This document shows positions 1-11,266 of a stretch of DNA of 64,000 nt, in pieces. The stretch is from the NCBI GenBank assembly GCA_033398695.1, contig CM065801.1:2914001-2978000 (forward strand), written 5' to 3'. The position numbers were made by a program, and so were the translations under genes. Position 1 is the stretch's first letter. The number at the start of each line of letters is the position of its first letter. The notes beneath the pieces were generated by a model that was given only the letters and a program-made list of their open reading frames with translations, had not been told where the DNA came from and ran no database searches. The DNA is from Orobanche coerulescens (Eukaryota > Streptophyta > Magnoliopsida > Lamiales > Orobanchaceae).

Positions 1-600
1 GTGTATTCATTTTTTGTTGGCACGAATTTTAATAAAAGTTAGATGGTAGTGAATTTAAATGGAGAAAGGATCCTACTTTAGTCAGTAATATATATATATA
101 TATATTGACTATATTAATAAAAAGAATAATAATAATAATAATGATAATATAACAATATATACAACAATAATAACAAAAACAATAATAGTAATAATAATAA
201 TAATATCCATAATACGTAAATTATATATAATAATATTGATAATAAATTGATATTAATGATAATAATAGTAATAAAATTATTAATAACACTAGAAATAATA
301 TATAATAATAATAAAATTAGATAACGATACACACAATAGTAATTTTTTATATTAATCATAACTTTAAATAATATTATTGAGAATATTAATTAATAGAAAT
401 GATGATACTCCTAGTAATTAATCTTATTAGAAAATAATATATAAAACAATAATAATTATTATTTATTTTACAAGAATGAAAATTATAATTATAACTATTA
501 TATATATAATATAAAGAATAATACAATAAAACAATAATAATAGTAATAATAATTAATATTATATATGATATTAATTTTAATATAAATAAAAATAATAATA
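1..600. repeat. AT-rich low-complexity DNA rich in TAA/TAT
   Basis: The stretch is almost entirely A and T, with runs of TAATAATAA and a short TA tract near 90-104. Open frames here translate to Leu/Ile/Tyr-only peptides, which is what random AT-rich DNA gives. No gene is supported. Confidence 0.7.
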
Positions 601-2362
601 GTAATAAATAATATTTATTTTAAAGTCGAATCGAATGAATCGAATAGTGATTAATCGAGCAATTGAATTGAATCAATTTTCTTTAATCGAAATGAATCGA
701 ATCAAATATACTGAAATTAAGCCCAAAATAACGGAGCCTTAAATAGTAATCCTGTGTTCCCATTTTAAGAGAGCGTGATTTTAGTTTTTTAGATAAGTAA
801 TTCCTACTATGTACTAAAAGGGTGGGAATAGGGTTCCGTGCCCCATTAAAAAAATTCTCCCCCTCTTTTTTTTTTTTTCTTTTTTTTTTCCTTTTATATT
901 CACCTCCGCTTTTTTTTTTCTTTTTTTTTTTTTTTTATTCTCTCTATATAGAAAATTGAGCATATGTTCAAACATTGTGATGTGCTGTGTACTATGGGAG
1001 AACTCATGGGTTTCGAGTTTGACTAAATAAATGTAGTGTAGGTAGTGAATAATATATAAAGGAGTAAATAGAGTAAATTTTTGTTACATTAAAAAATAAC
1101 AACTTTTTACATGTGTTGTTTGTTACTATTTTGACATGAATAATATTTTACTTACAAACAAGCAACCAGATATATAAATAAGAAAAAAACTACTTTAATA
1201 GGAAACATTAAAATTTAAATTACTTTGCAAGACATTGTTCTATTTTGTCCCTATTAGAAAAGTAACAACACTTCCAAGATTTAACATGTCAGAATCAACA
1301 GCAACTATTATATGTACGTGTATATTAAGTAGAAAATCAAAAAATATCTATTTTGTCAGTTTATTCTCTCTAAATACTATAGGAGGGGAAATAGGTCTCC
1401 GTGCATAGATAAAAAATTCATTTCGCCATTAAATATAGTTTATCATTTAAAGAAAAGGAGGACCTGCGTAGTAGTTTGATTTACCCCTAATAAAAGAAAA
1501 GCTTATGAATTAAAAAACGAAAAAAGGGCGGTTGCATAAATATTTAGCCCCACCTAACGAAGAGCCAATATTAAAAAAAAATTACAAAAAAAAAAATAAA
1601 TAAATAAAATAAAATAAAATAAAAAAATAAATAAAAAATTACAAAACAAACATTGAACCTTTTAATATTTAAGATTTTTTTATATAACAAACTTTATTTG
1701 CCAAATATATAATAAATACCTAGCGGTTTATTAAATAAAAAAAAATACTGACAAAAAAGTCTTTCGATAACGAACAAAATAAGTTCAATCTTGATATGGT
1801 TTTGACGTACGTATAATTACAATGGTGCCCGACCAAATATGATAACTACAAATACAGCTTGACACAATATTTATTGCAAACAAATACAACACGTGTCGTT
1901 AAAAAACATACCATGATCTCACAACGAAGAGCCCTTTTCAAACATTATTCGTAAATAATTATTGCAAAAATTTCTCGAAAATTCCCGCTGCAACGCAGCG
2001 GGCGCCTTCATACATGTTAGATATGATGGGCTGATAAATCGTGTAAGTAATAATAGGACGTATGTGGTGGGTTGGAAATTGGTTTAAAAATGAGTTTTGA
2101 CTCCATTTTAAACTATTTTAATGATCGCTGAATATTTGATTTTTGAAACTTAAATGTAAATTGTGAATCACTGTTTCCAATAGATAACGTCGGAGTTTAT
2201 TTTCTCAAAATTGATTTTCATTAGTTAAGAAACAAGTGATTAAAATTCATCATTTAATTTGAGTTCAATGAGAAATTGAATAGTTAAAGTAGGAGATGGG
2301 AAGATATCTCACGTTGAAGGAATAAATTCTTATTTACTATTTAGTAAGAAGATGTAGTTATA
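601..2362. other. Gene-free AT-rich intergenic DNA
   Basis: I see no coding potential. The stretch has pyrimidine tracts at about 859-936, A-rich simple sequence at about 1573-1640, and a GAATCGAAT-like block at 625-720. Near 1984-2004 lies the hairpin CCCGCTGCAACGCAGCGGG, of a kind common at plant Helitron 3' ends, but a clean CTAG terminus and a matching TC start are missing. It may be an eroded Helitron end. Confidence 0.5.
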
Positions 2363-2370
2363 GTTTAAAC

Positions 2371-2835
2371 TAGGGCTGGGAATTTTCAATCCGAAACCCG
2401 TAGAATCGGTCGAAATCGGACCGAAATTTTCAATTCGGTTCGGTTCCTGATATTTAAAAATAATTGATTTTTTGGAACCGAACCCGAAATTACAAATTCG
2501 GTTCGTGTTCGGGTACAATGAAAAATTATTAGTAAAAATCCGAATTTACCAAAAACCCGAATTATTAGTAAAAACCCGAATTATTAGTAAATTATTAGTA
2601 TATTTTCATTATAAATATTCGTAGAATTGAGTTTTTTGATTGAAACCGGTGAAAAAAAGATCATATAAACATAAAAAAAAAACGAAATATTGTCGGAACC
2701 GAACCGAAAATTTCGGTTCGGGTTGTTTTCAGTTCCCAGAAAAGAAAAACATGGAACCGAACCCGAAATACACAATTCAGTTCGGGTTCGGTTCCTGACA
2801 AAAAAAAAAATCAAAACCGAAAATTCCCAGCCCTA
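2371..2835. mobile_element. hAT-type MITE with 8-bp TSD
   Basis: The element starts TAGGGCTGGGAATTTTC and ends GAAAATTCCCAGCCCTA, perfect terminal inverted repeats. It is flanked by GTTTAAAC (2363-2370) and GTTCAAAC (2836-2843), an 8-bp target duplication with one mismatch, as expected for hAT. Internally it repeats GGTTCGG and AACCGAAC motifs on both strands. There is no transposase, so it is non-autonomous. Short open frames inside it are products of these repeats, not genes. Confidence 0.88.
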
Positions 2836-2860
2836 GTTCAAACAAACAAGTAATCTATAC

Positions 2861-3231
2861 TAGGGGTGTTAAAAAATATCCGATATCCGATATCCGGTCC
2901 GAAATATCCGAAAATCCGAAGTTCGGATATCCGGAACTTCGGATTCGAATATCGGATAGTACTTTTCAGAAAAATCGGATATTTGGATATCCGAAATATC
3001 CAAAAAATCCTAAAATTTAAATTTTTTTATATTTTAAATAATAGAATATATTCGGATATCCGATATCCATATCCGAAGTTTTTTTTGGATATTCGGATAT
3101 CCGATATCCAAATCCGAATATTTTTTCGAATATAAGGATATCCGGGTATAATTTATATTTTTTTCTGGATATTTGGATATCCGAATTTTCGGATATCCGA
3201 AACTCTGGATATCTGATTTTGAACACCCCTA
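2861..3231. mobile_element. hAT-type MITE packed with GGATATCC palindromes
   Basis: The ends are TAGGGGTGTT and AACACCCCTA. The flanks ATCTATAC (2853-2860) and ATCTATAA (3232-3239) form an 8-bp target duplication with one mismatch. The interior is filled with repeats of the palindrome GGATATCC and the related GATATCCGA. It lies only 25 bp from the preceding MITE. It has no coding capacity; the ORFs across it are read through the repeats. Confidence 0.88.
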
Positions 3232-3239
3232 ATCTATAA

Positions 3240-3719
3240 TAGCGAGCCTTATGGGCCTTAGATGTTGACAATTTGACTTTTGACTGGACTCGGCCTTTGT
3301 GGCTTGTAGCTTGGAGGTGAAATTAAGTGTTTTTCTACGAGGCCCAGAATTTAAAGACAGTAGAGCACCCAGACTTGACGACCCCAACGGTTGGTTCTTA
3401 TGGAACATGACCCATCACATATAATCAAACTGGTGTGTTAATACCACTTATGAGGGTGGCTCTTGACCGAAAGAGTTACAGAAAATAACGTCATATTAAT
3501 CTATAGAAACGTCTAACCTAATGGAGGTTTATGTGAGCCTTATAAAAGGGGTCTGTTGCATTCCTCTCATACATTTAGACATACATAAAAACATATTGAG
3601 TTCATATCCTTATGTCATTTTTCATACCTAGTTTTCAGCATACTTTAGTTCGTTAACTGAGAGCTTGAAGCGGTTATACATTGAGGATTAATTCTCTGAG
3701 CCATTTACTCTAATGTGGT
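3240..3719 (+). other. Unassigned sequence, possibly an LTR or promoter fragment
   Basis: The base composition is more balanced than the DNA to its left. A TATA-like CTTATAAAAGGGG lies at about 3539-3551, followed by a pyrimidine-rich stretch. A possible TG start (TGTTGACAATTTG) is near 3264. It runs straight into Copia reverse transcriptase sequence, so it may be a fragment of another LTR joined by deletion. I could not find a second copy in the window. Confidence 0.3.
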
Positions 3720-4970
3720 GGTAAAATAGTTGTACAGACTGCGTTCTTGAACTGGAGTCTTGATAAGGAAATCTATATGCGCCAACCTGAAGGATTCATT
3801 GCTGAAGGAGAGGAGCACTTAGTGTGCAAGCTTAAGAGAGCCATTTATGGTCTTAAGCAAGCATCAAGGTCTTGGAACATGCGATTTGATGAGGTCATTC
3901 AATCGTATGGTTTTGAACAGTGTCCTAGTGAGGTTTGTGTATACAAAAAGTACGATGGAAACGTACTGGTGTTTCTTGTACTATACGTAGATGATATACT
4001 TCTAATTGGAAACTATGTGAAGGTATTATCACACGTAAGGGTATGGTTGTTTGAACAGTTCGATATGAAGGATTTGGGAGAAGCTGGACACATCCTTGGT
4101 ATTAAGATCTTTCGAGATCGCAAGAAAAGGATGTTGTGCTTATCTCAGGCATCCTATATCGATACGGTGCTAAAGCGGTTTAGCATGGAGAATTCCAAGA
4201 AAGGTTTCTTACCTTACAGACATGGAATTCAACTATCTAAGGCTATGTGTCCTAAGACACAGAAGGAGATAGATGACATGAAGCTGGTCTCTTATGCTTC
4301 GGCAGTGGGAAGCCTCATGTATGCTATGCTTTGCACTAGGCCTGATATCTGTCAAGCTGTAGGCATGGTGGCGAGATATCAGTCGAACCCAGGACCGGGA
4401 CATTGGATTGCTGTGAAGCATATACTCAAGTACCTGAGAAGGACTAGGGAACATATGGTTGTATATCAATCAGATACGCTTTGTCCTTTGGGTTACACTG
4501 ACTCGGATTTTAGTGCGGACAAAGAAAAGTCGAAATCAACTTCCGGATATGTTTTCACTTTGGGAGGTGGAGCCATCAGTTGGAGGAGTGTGAAGCAGAA
4601 ATGCATAGCGGACTCTACCATGGAAGCCGAATATGTAGCAGCCTCAGAGGCAGCTAAAGAGGCGGTATGGCTCAAGTACTTCCTAAAGGATTTGGGGGTG
4701 ATTCCTAATTTGCCCAGGAGTATTACACTGTATTGTGATAATACCGGTGCTGTTGCAAATTCGAAGGAACCACGGGCCCACAAAGCAAGCAAACATATCA
4801 AGCGCAAATATCATATCATTCGAGATTTTGTGAAGAGAAGGAAGATCATTGTCTCCAAGATAGCATTTGAAGACAACCTAGCTGATCCTTTCACGAAAGG
4901 GTTGCCCTCAAAATCATTTGAAGGGCATGTGGAAGGAATGGGGTTGAGATGTATGGCAGCATTGCTTTGA
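3720..4970 (+). pseudogene. Copia polyprotein fragment: reverse transcriptase C-part and RNase H
   Basis: This is an uninterrupted frame of about 415 codons. Reverse transcriptase is recognised from TAFLNWSLDKEIYMRQPEGF near 3730, the conserved AIYGLKQASRSW, and the catalytic YVDD in VLYVDDILLIG near 3980. RNase H follows, with YTDSDFSADKEKSKSTSGY, the CDNTGAVANSKEP segment near 4735 and a KHIKRKYHIIRDF helix. It stops at 4970 (TGA), about 75 bp before the LTR, as in Copia elements. The in-frame ATG at 3747 lies inside the domain and is not a real start. The frame is open but lacks gag, protease and integrase, so it cannot act alone. Confidence 0.88.
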
Positions 4971-5044
4971 GTATAAGTGGGAGATAGATAGACATAGTCT
5001 AGATAGTATACTTCAAAAGCATGCTTTGAGTATAAGTGGGAGAT

Positions 5045-6527
5045 TGTTAGGGTTGTATACGTCAAATCATACTTTATGCTTGTATTACCTAATTTCCCGG
5101 TCTTTATCTATGAGAATATTTAATTCATTTATCACATGTTTTGCATATTTATTCACGCTATGGTTATGCAAATGCAGTCTAAATTACTTTATATTGTAGA
5201 TAATGTGGTGTGTGGTGTCACACAGAAGATCACATTATCGGTTCCTTATATAGTAATATTTAGTTCACAAACTATGTAACATTAGACCGTTATGTGAGAG
5301 GTTGTAGTATATGCTTGAGATTGGTTGGTCTTGACCATTAACATATATTAGCGTATTCGTTATACGTTGAACAGGATCAAGGTGAGATAGATTCTTCTGT
5401 ACTGACTAAAAGAAGAACGTACATCTCAGATAATTATTATTTCTTAATTCTAGTGATTAATATTTAATTATATATATTTAATATTTATTGCTTTGATTTA
5501 TCATGGGTGAGAGCCACAATGATTGACTCAATATGCTCGATATTTTGGGCAATATTATTATCTATATGATAATTAATATTATAGCTAGAAATCGTGTCCC
5601 GACCAGTCGGGTTGATCATGTCCCTTGAGGCACTCGAAAGGATTATTATATCAAACCCTGCAGGTGGAATTAATTTTCCGATATAATAATAAAGGTCGAG
5701 TGGTATACTCATGCATAACACATTAATTAATTAAAAGCTGTCAGTAGCTTAAATTAATTAATGGACATGGAATATCTTAAACACGGGAAATAATTAATTT
5801 AAAAGGAGCCCAATTTCGTAATTTGGGATTTTGGTAGGAAGTGCAATATTAACTTATTAGTGGACTAAGTTGATATTAATAGAATCTTCATATTAGGAAG
5901 TCCTAATAATGGAAGGAAGATATCTATTGGGAGTCCTTACCATATCCTCCTTAAGGTCCCTAGAGTAGCCCAAAACACCTATAAATACATGCTTAAGGGT
6001 GGCCGATTTTTTGACCTCATTATTGCCCAAGAAATCGATTTTTTGTGTGTGTTTTAATTGTGGATCTTGACTTGTGTCTTGGATTCCACAATTTGGTTAA
6101 CACAATATTTTTCTAAAATACTCAAAATATTCAAGAAAAATAGAGAGAACAAAAATCGTAAGTTTCTTGAGAGAAAAGTTTCGGCCGATCCCTTTTGCAG
6201 TCCAAGTAGTTCGGTAGATTGTTGCCCACACGACATTCGGACGTAGGCGGGATATACTCTAGAAGATCTTGAGGTAGAAATACAAGAAGATCGGAGAGGA
6301 ACACGAAGAAGGACAAATCGACCAAAAGGGATTTTTCTACCACTTCGCGACAAAGGTAAAAATTACCGACTCCCATGCGTAAATATGTTTATTTAATTGT
6401 TTATTAATCTGTTTAGTTAATTAGTTGACAAGCCTAAATAGATCTGGTTTTTACGTTGGTTAGTTTATAAAACGTTTTATTAAATTACCATCACCAACTC
6501 GCTTCCGCTGCGTTTTATATTCCAACA
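5045..6527 (+). repeat. 3' LTR of the Copia element
   Basis: The LTR begins TGTTAGGGTTG directly after the purine tract GTGGGAGAT and ends TTCCAACA, giving TG...CA limits and a length of 1483 bp. A promoter-like CTATAAATACATG lies near 5980. The tail before the end (CTCGCTTCCGCTGCG) is typical of the end of plant Copia LTRs. The 59-bp spaced repeat of GCTTTGAGTATAAGTGGGAG at 4964 and 5023 duplicates the polypurine tract just upstream. Confidence 0.82.
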
Positions 6528-8055
6528 GTTTGGCCCTGGGTGGCCCGTCTCCTTCCTCCTCTTGCCTATCGTCCCTTAACCTCTTACCATCTTTTTTCAT
6601 GACGTACCGATCTAGCTTCCATTCGTCGATCCATTTTTGCATCATTTTTTTCAAGGAGTAACAATTCTCCGTTTTGTGTCCATTATCCTTATGGTAGGCG
6701 CAGTATTTATTGGCGTCTTTAGGATATTTCGGGTTGTCTCTGATGGGCTTGGGTGGAGGAAGATCCACCAAGTTGAGTATCTCTGAGATCGGCTTAGTGA
6801 GGGGGGTGAAGACCTCGACTTTATCTGTACCTCTGGTTCTGTTTTTACCTTTAAATCCTGCGCCGTTGGAGCCTCGGAAATGGGCGCCGTCAGTCGGCTT
6901 GCTTTCTACGTCCCTATCTCGGTCCCGATCTCCTTTCTCTGTCCTCTGCTTCTTCTTTTCTTCAGCCAGGCCCGTGGCGTAGGCCATGTGGTATAGGTCT
7001 GCCTTTGTTGCTGGCTCCCTTATGAACAGTTCATGGTTGAGGGCTTCGGATCTCTGTCAGTTAGTGAAGCACACGATGATCTCCCTGTCCGTGAGACGAT
7101 CTTCTATGGATTCGGCCAAGGTCCTAAATCTGTTGTAGAAATCCATGGTCGACTCGTTCTTCCCTTGGATGGTGTTTTCTAAGTCAGACAATCGTTTTTT
7201 TATTGCTCATGCCATGGCGAAGTACTCCAGGAAATGTCTTTAATTTTGAGAATGAATTGATGCTCCTCTTCTCTAGATCCATGAACCAGGACCTGGCCGC
7301 CCCAGCCAAGGTGTTGGCGAAAGCTTTACAAAGAATGTCGTCTTGGTTAGAGACTAGGGCCATCATGCCCTCAAAGGATTGAAGATGGTCCCTGGCGGCA
7401 GAAGTGCCCGAGTATTTGTCCATATTGGGGAGCTTAAGATGAGGATTCAGAGGGGAATCGACAGTCCACTGAGCAAAGGGCCGCATAGCATCATACTCGT
7501 TTCTTGGTCTACTCTGTCCCTCCTTGTTTTCCATGTTATCCATTCTCTCTTTCAATTCCCATAAGACGCGAGCTTCCAGCCCTGAGCTACTGCAGGAGCT
7601 CCTTTGCTTTTCCGTGCCTCTACCTCGACTTTGCCTTCCTCGGTCGTCTTGTTTCGCCCCTACAACTCGACTCCCCGCCGGAACCGGCGAGGCCGGACGG
7701 GGGAATTGTGATGTGGAGATATCCGCCTAGGAGTTCTCCTGAGGTCGTCCTTAGGCCGCCTCTCTCCCACTATTTTGACTTCGGGAGACTCGGCCTCTTG
7801 CTCTATTTGTCTGTTTAATTGATCCCTCAGATCTTCTCCTCGCCGGTCTCTTTTGTCCCACCGTCCTTTAAACTGGCTGGGACGATTTTGAGCTGGTTTT
7901 ACCGGAGGGGGTCCGTCACGTCGATTACCCACCGGTGGAGATCTATTATTCTCTTTATGGATTCCTCCTGTTGTCCTAGTTTTGGAGGGTTGAAGGAGAT
8001 GTGCCATGGAATTATCTGGGTCATATTCCAGAAGGGCCATTTGAGTTTCGGCCAA
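6528..8055 (-). pseudogene. Broken Tat-type gag
   Basis: Three minus-strand frames together cover a gag protein, separated by frameshifts and stops. The N-part (8055-7660) has MAETQMALLEYDPDNS followed by Arg/Pro-rich sequence. The middle (7555-7184) contains the gag core, with PLNPHLKLPNMDKYSGT, HLQSFEGMMALV and AFANTLAGAARSWFMDLEKR. The C-part (6987-6528) has the finger YCAYHKDNGHKTENCYSLKK. The order and motifs match retrotransposon gag of the Tat group; the frame changes show that it is dead. Confidence 0.78.
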
Positions 8056-8426
8056 CTGTTGGAGCGTTATTAAATTCTGATAGAGTAGGGTATTTCTGTC
8101 TATTGGAGGCAGTCATGGGGGGCATCATCGTTATTCTGAGGCTGGGTTATTGAGGTTTTCGCTTGTCTCCGACGGCCATGAATACTCATGGTCGCTGGGG
8201 GAGGAAGTCCTCGATTGCGCAGGATCATGCCTGCACTGTGGTGCGGTGGCAGATGAGGTTCCGTAGTATTATTGGCAATACTGACCTTGTTTTTGGCGGC
8301 GACGACCGTGCTTTGTCGATTCCTCTATTGATGTGGGTTCTGGTCACCTGAAGTGACGCTGGCCTCTTGTCCGTCTTGGGGATCTCAACCATGATGTGTG
8401 GTTGCCCGAATGAAGTTCCTCGACGT

Positions 8427-8446
8427 TTCCCGGCAACGGAACCAAA
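8427..8446 (-). promoter_or_regulatory. Putative primer-binding site of the Tat fragment
   Basis: Read on the minus strand, the sequence just inside the LTR is TTGGTTCCGTTGCCGGGAA. It resembles the TGGCGCCGTTGCCGGGGA primer site common in Tat/Athila elements, with some decay. Confidence 0.55.
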
Positions 8447-8447
8447 C

Positions 8448-9121
8448 TGATGCTGCCAAAACGTATCGGATCCATCCTTATCCAAGCGGTTCGGGTAATT
8501 CCGGCGAGTGAACTTCTTGATCGGACCTACACACAAGAAAACACGTTAACTGAGCCGGGGCTTCACCGGCAAAGGACCTCCGGCGTGAGAGTAAGTATAT
8601 TGAATATGTGGTGGAAATAAAATTAATTGACTGTATTGAGAGTCAAGAATTCTCTGTGTACCACTGTAGGTGGAGGACACTTATTTATAAGCATGAATAT
8701 TGCAACCCTAACTTGCGGAGAAAGTCCGTGTTGATATTGGACTTCTTATATATATATGGGAAGTAGAATCCTGATAAGGATTGTGGATGTAGTTTCCTTG
8801 TGGAGAAGAGTCCTTGTTAGGTAAGGACATCTTTATTTGTCTCTATCTTGGATTTCATCAAATTCCGTGTGCTTGTAGGATAGAACATTCATCTACTGAC
8901 AAGGAGTGTAGATTTGCTAATTTCGGCTTATTTTGTCACTGAGCGAAGTCGGCGCAACAATTCGGTTGCTTGAACCAAGTCTTGGCTTGAGCCTGAGCTG
9001 AGGCACGCCGAGTATGGTCCTAGCTTTCAGGTCGGCCTCGACGTCATGCTCTATGCCGAGATAATAAGTTTATTTTTGGGCTCTGTAGGGTCTTGATTTA
9101 TGGGCCTTGCTGTGCCTTACA
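8448..9121 (-). repeat. 5' LTR of the Tat fragment
   Basis: The limits are TG (8448) and CA (9121), next to the primer-site-like sequence. On the minus strand a TATAAATAAG promoter box lies near 8685-8695. No second LTR copy is present, so the ends rest on the primer site and the TG/CA rule only. Confidence 0.6.
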
Positions 9122-9369
9122 CTCAAGCTCTCCATATTCATGTAATCAATTTGATTTATATCGTTCATATATATATTCTTTTTAAATATTGTTTTAAACA
9201 ATATCTATTCCTACTTTTTTTTCAAATGGAGTTCATAGATTTTATTAATATCATATTGTTAGATTCATGTTAAAAATTTGTTACAACACCCCATCTATTA
9301 AGTAATATAAGTCATTTTATATCTTTTCTTACTTAATATAATTCATTCTATGTATTTTTACCAATTTGT
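9122..9369. repeat. Left half of an interrupted AT-rich dispersed repeat, with TSD TTTGT
   Basis: The block around 9269-9310 (ATTGTTAGATTCATGTTAAA and following) recurs at 40167-40215. The copy continues at 35414 after element A. The last five bases, TTTGT (9365-9369), are the left target duplication of element A. Confidence 0.7.
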
Positions 9370-11266
9370 TGTAATACCCGTAAATGTAATTTCGATTTCC
9401 GGTAATTTCTTTTTTTTCGGCGAAAGTCCGTTTTGATGACTCGTTCATGACCGATTCATCATTTCGAGAATGTTTAATTCTGCACTTTTTCTCATCCGAG
9501 TTCGTTTCGGTATCGTTTTGTTTAGTTCCGTGATTTTTGGCGACTTTTCCGCACTTGAGCTCGATTCTTGCGAATCTCGTTCGAAACTGCTGTTTCGAGT
9601 TTCCCGTAAGTCCGTTTAACTTTGTTAGACGTGTTGTGAAGTTTGGTTTGGTTATTCGATCATGTATCGTGTATTTCGGACGTTTTGGGTCATTTTCGTA
9701 ATTTTCCAAAGTTTGGGGTATTACTTTCCGTTGTCGAATTTCAAGCCTTCGGGTGGTCGGAATCATGTGTTCTCTTAGTGCTCGAGTTCGTCTTTGTGAG
9801 TACTTCGTAACCGTATCTTCGATTCGTATTCAGGTTCGGGTTTCGGGGTCGTTCGGGCCGTCGTTTAGGTTTAAGATCGCCGAGTTACGGCCAGAGTGCT
9901 CGGCGATTCAGACGTAAGGCCGATTACGACGTAACGGGCCGGCGCTTTGGGGCAAGTGACTGTTACGACGTAAGCCTTGGCCGGTTACGTCGTAACCCTA
10001 CGGCAGATACTATATAAGGCCCTGCAGACGGGTTTTTTGGCCATTTTTCTCAATCTTTCTTTTCTCTTCCGCGGATGTGGTCTTGGGAATCTTGAAGCCA
10101 TGTTGTTTAACAATAAATCCATGAAGTTCTTGAGGTTATAACATCAATCAATCATCCGTTATCATCCTTTGATCCAGCGAATCAAGGTAATCTTCCTTAG
10201 AACCCTAATTTCGTGAATTTGGGGGTTTTTGCATTTTCGTCCGATTCGTTCCGTGTTGTTGATTAATTCATGATGGGTATGATTAATCTTGGTAGTATTC
10301 TTGTGTTCAACATCATTTAATCCATTGTTCTTCGTCGAATCGAAGTATATTTCTTGATTTCCTTCAAATCGACTTTTTGGGGGATTTGTCCTCGATCTCG
10401 TTTTTCATCCGTTTTTGATGGATCGATTATGGTTAAATGATGTTGTTAAACGTATTCTATGGATTGTATATCCATATTTCAACATGGAATTCCGTTTTCG
10501 TGTTTTGTCGGGACGAATCGTGTTCTTGGCCGTTTTGGGGAAAACACTTGAACATTCATCGTTCGTTCTTTGAATTCAACGGCTTTGAGTCATGCTATGG
10601 AATTCATTTTCATTATTGTTATTGTCCTCCGTAGTTATTATCGCGAGTTGGCGTTCGGTGGAGTCGGCAGGTTCGTAGTCGGTTCGTGCCAACCTACTCC
10701 GGTCGATTCTCCGCGTTGTGGTTGTTCAAGGCAAGTACCTTGTCCATACTATTCTTGTTTTGTGGATATGATAATTGGTGATTATCTTGGTGGGTTTGAT
10801 TATTTGTTTGAAATGAGTTTTCAAAGGATTCGGCTAGCCTCGTTAAAGGCTCACTTTCAAAACGCGTGTGTTTTGTAAATTGTGTGGGTTGTAAGTGACT
10901 ACGTGAATCCTTTGGATATATTTGGTGTTGATGTTGCGCTTGATAATGCGTGTGTATGTGTATTGCTTATTTCCGTCGCGTTATGGTTGACGTGCATGTT
11001 GTTATTTATTCGTGTGGTCGTGGACTGACGGATGAATTATGTGAATTGGTGTATCGATTTGATAATTGTTACAACGATTGACTGTGTGCTTGATGTTTGT
11101 GATAATGTGAATACTTGTTGTGGGAAACGTCGTATCCGGGAACCTCTGAGGGCGGGGCGTGTACTCCGGCCTCGTGTATGCTGCAATGTGCAGCTCCATA
11201 TGGGTGGTGAACGTCGGTGTTACCTAATGCGCGCGCAAGGGGCGGCTCTTGCGGGAGTGACGCCGG
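9370..11266 (+). repeat. 5' LTR of element A, first part
   Basis: It starts TGTAATACCCG and matches the 3' LTR from 32327 onward almost base for base. A TATA box (CTATATAAGG) is at about 10009-10018, and a palindrome-rich block lies at 9880-10008. It is cut at 11266 by the target duplication GCCGG of element B and resumes at 19534. Confidence 0.9.

Larger units (their letters stand above)
3720..6527 (+). mobile_element. 5'-truncated Ty1/Copia retrotransposon
   Basis: The element keeps the C-terminal part of the polyprotein (reverse transcriptase from just before the YVDD box, then RNase H), a polypurine tract and a complete 3' LTR (5045-6527). The 5' LTR, primer site, gag, protease, integrase and the first part of reverse transcriptase are missing. 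The right edge abuts Tat-type gag sequence at 6528, so it probably inserted into that older element, but with the left end lost no TSD can be read. Confidence 0.85.
6528..9121 (-). mobile_element. Truncated Tat-lineage Ty3/Gypsy fragment (5' LTR, PBS, gag)
   Basis: On the minus strand the order is LTR (9121 to 8448), primer site, leader, then gag remains down to 6528, where the Copia LTR interrupts. Protease, pol and the 3' LTR are absent. The gag carries the CxxH-GH-C finger typical of the Tat/Retand group. Confidence 0.78.

Noticed and set aside
114..359. 81-codon hydrophobic ORF
   Set aside because: It consists of Leu/Ile/Tyr from TAA/TAT-rich DNA; no motif and no promoter context.
1984..2021. 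A second Helitron 3' end
   Set aside because: The hairpin fits, but the expected CTAG is not at the right place and no 5' partner could be defined; kept only as a remark.
6710..6982. Plus-strand ORF of 90 codons opposite the Tat gag
   Set aside because: It is the antisense shadow of the gag frame, which has clear motifs on the minus strand.
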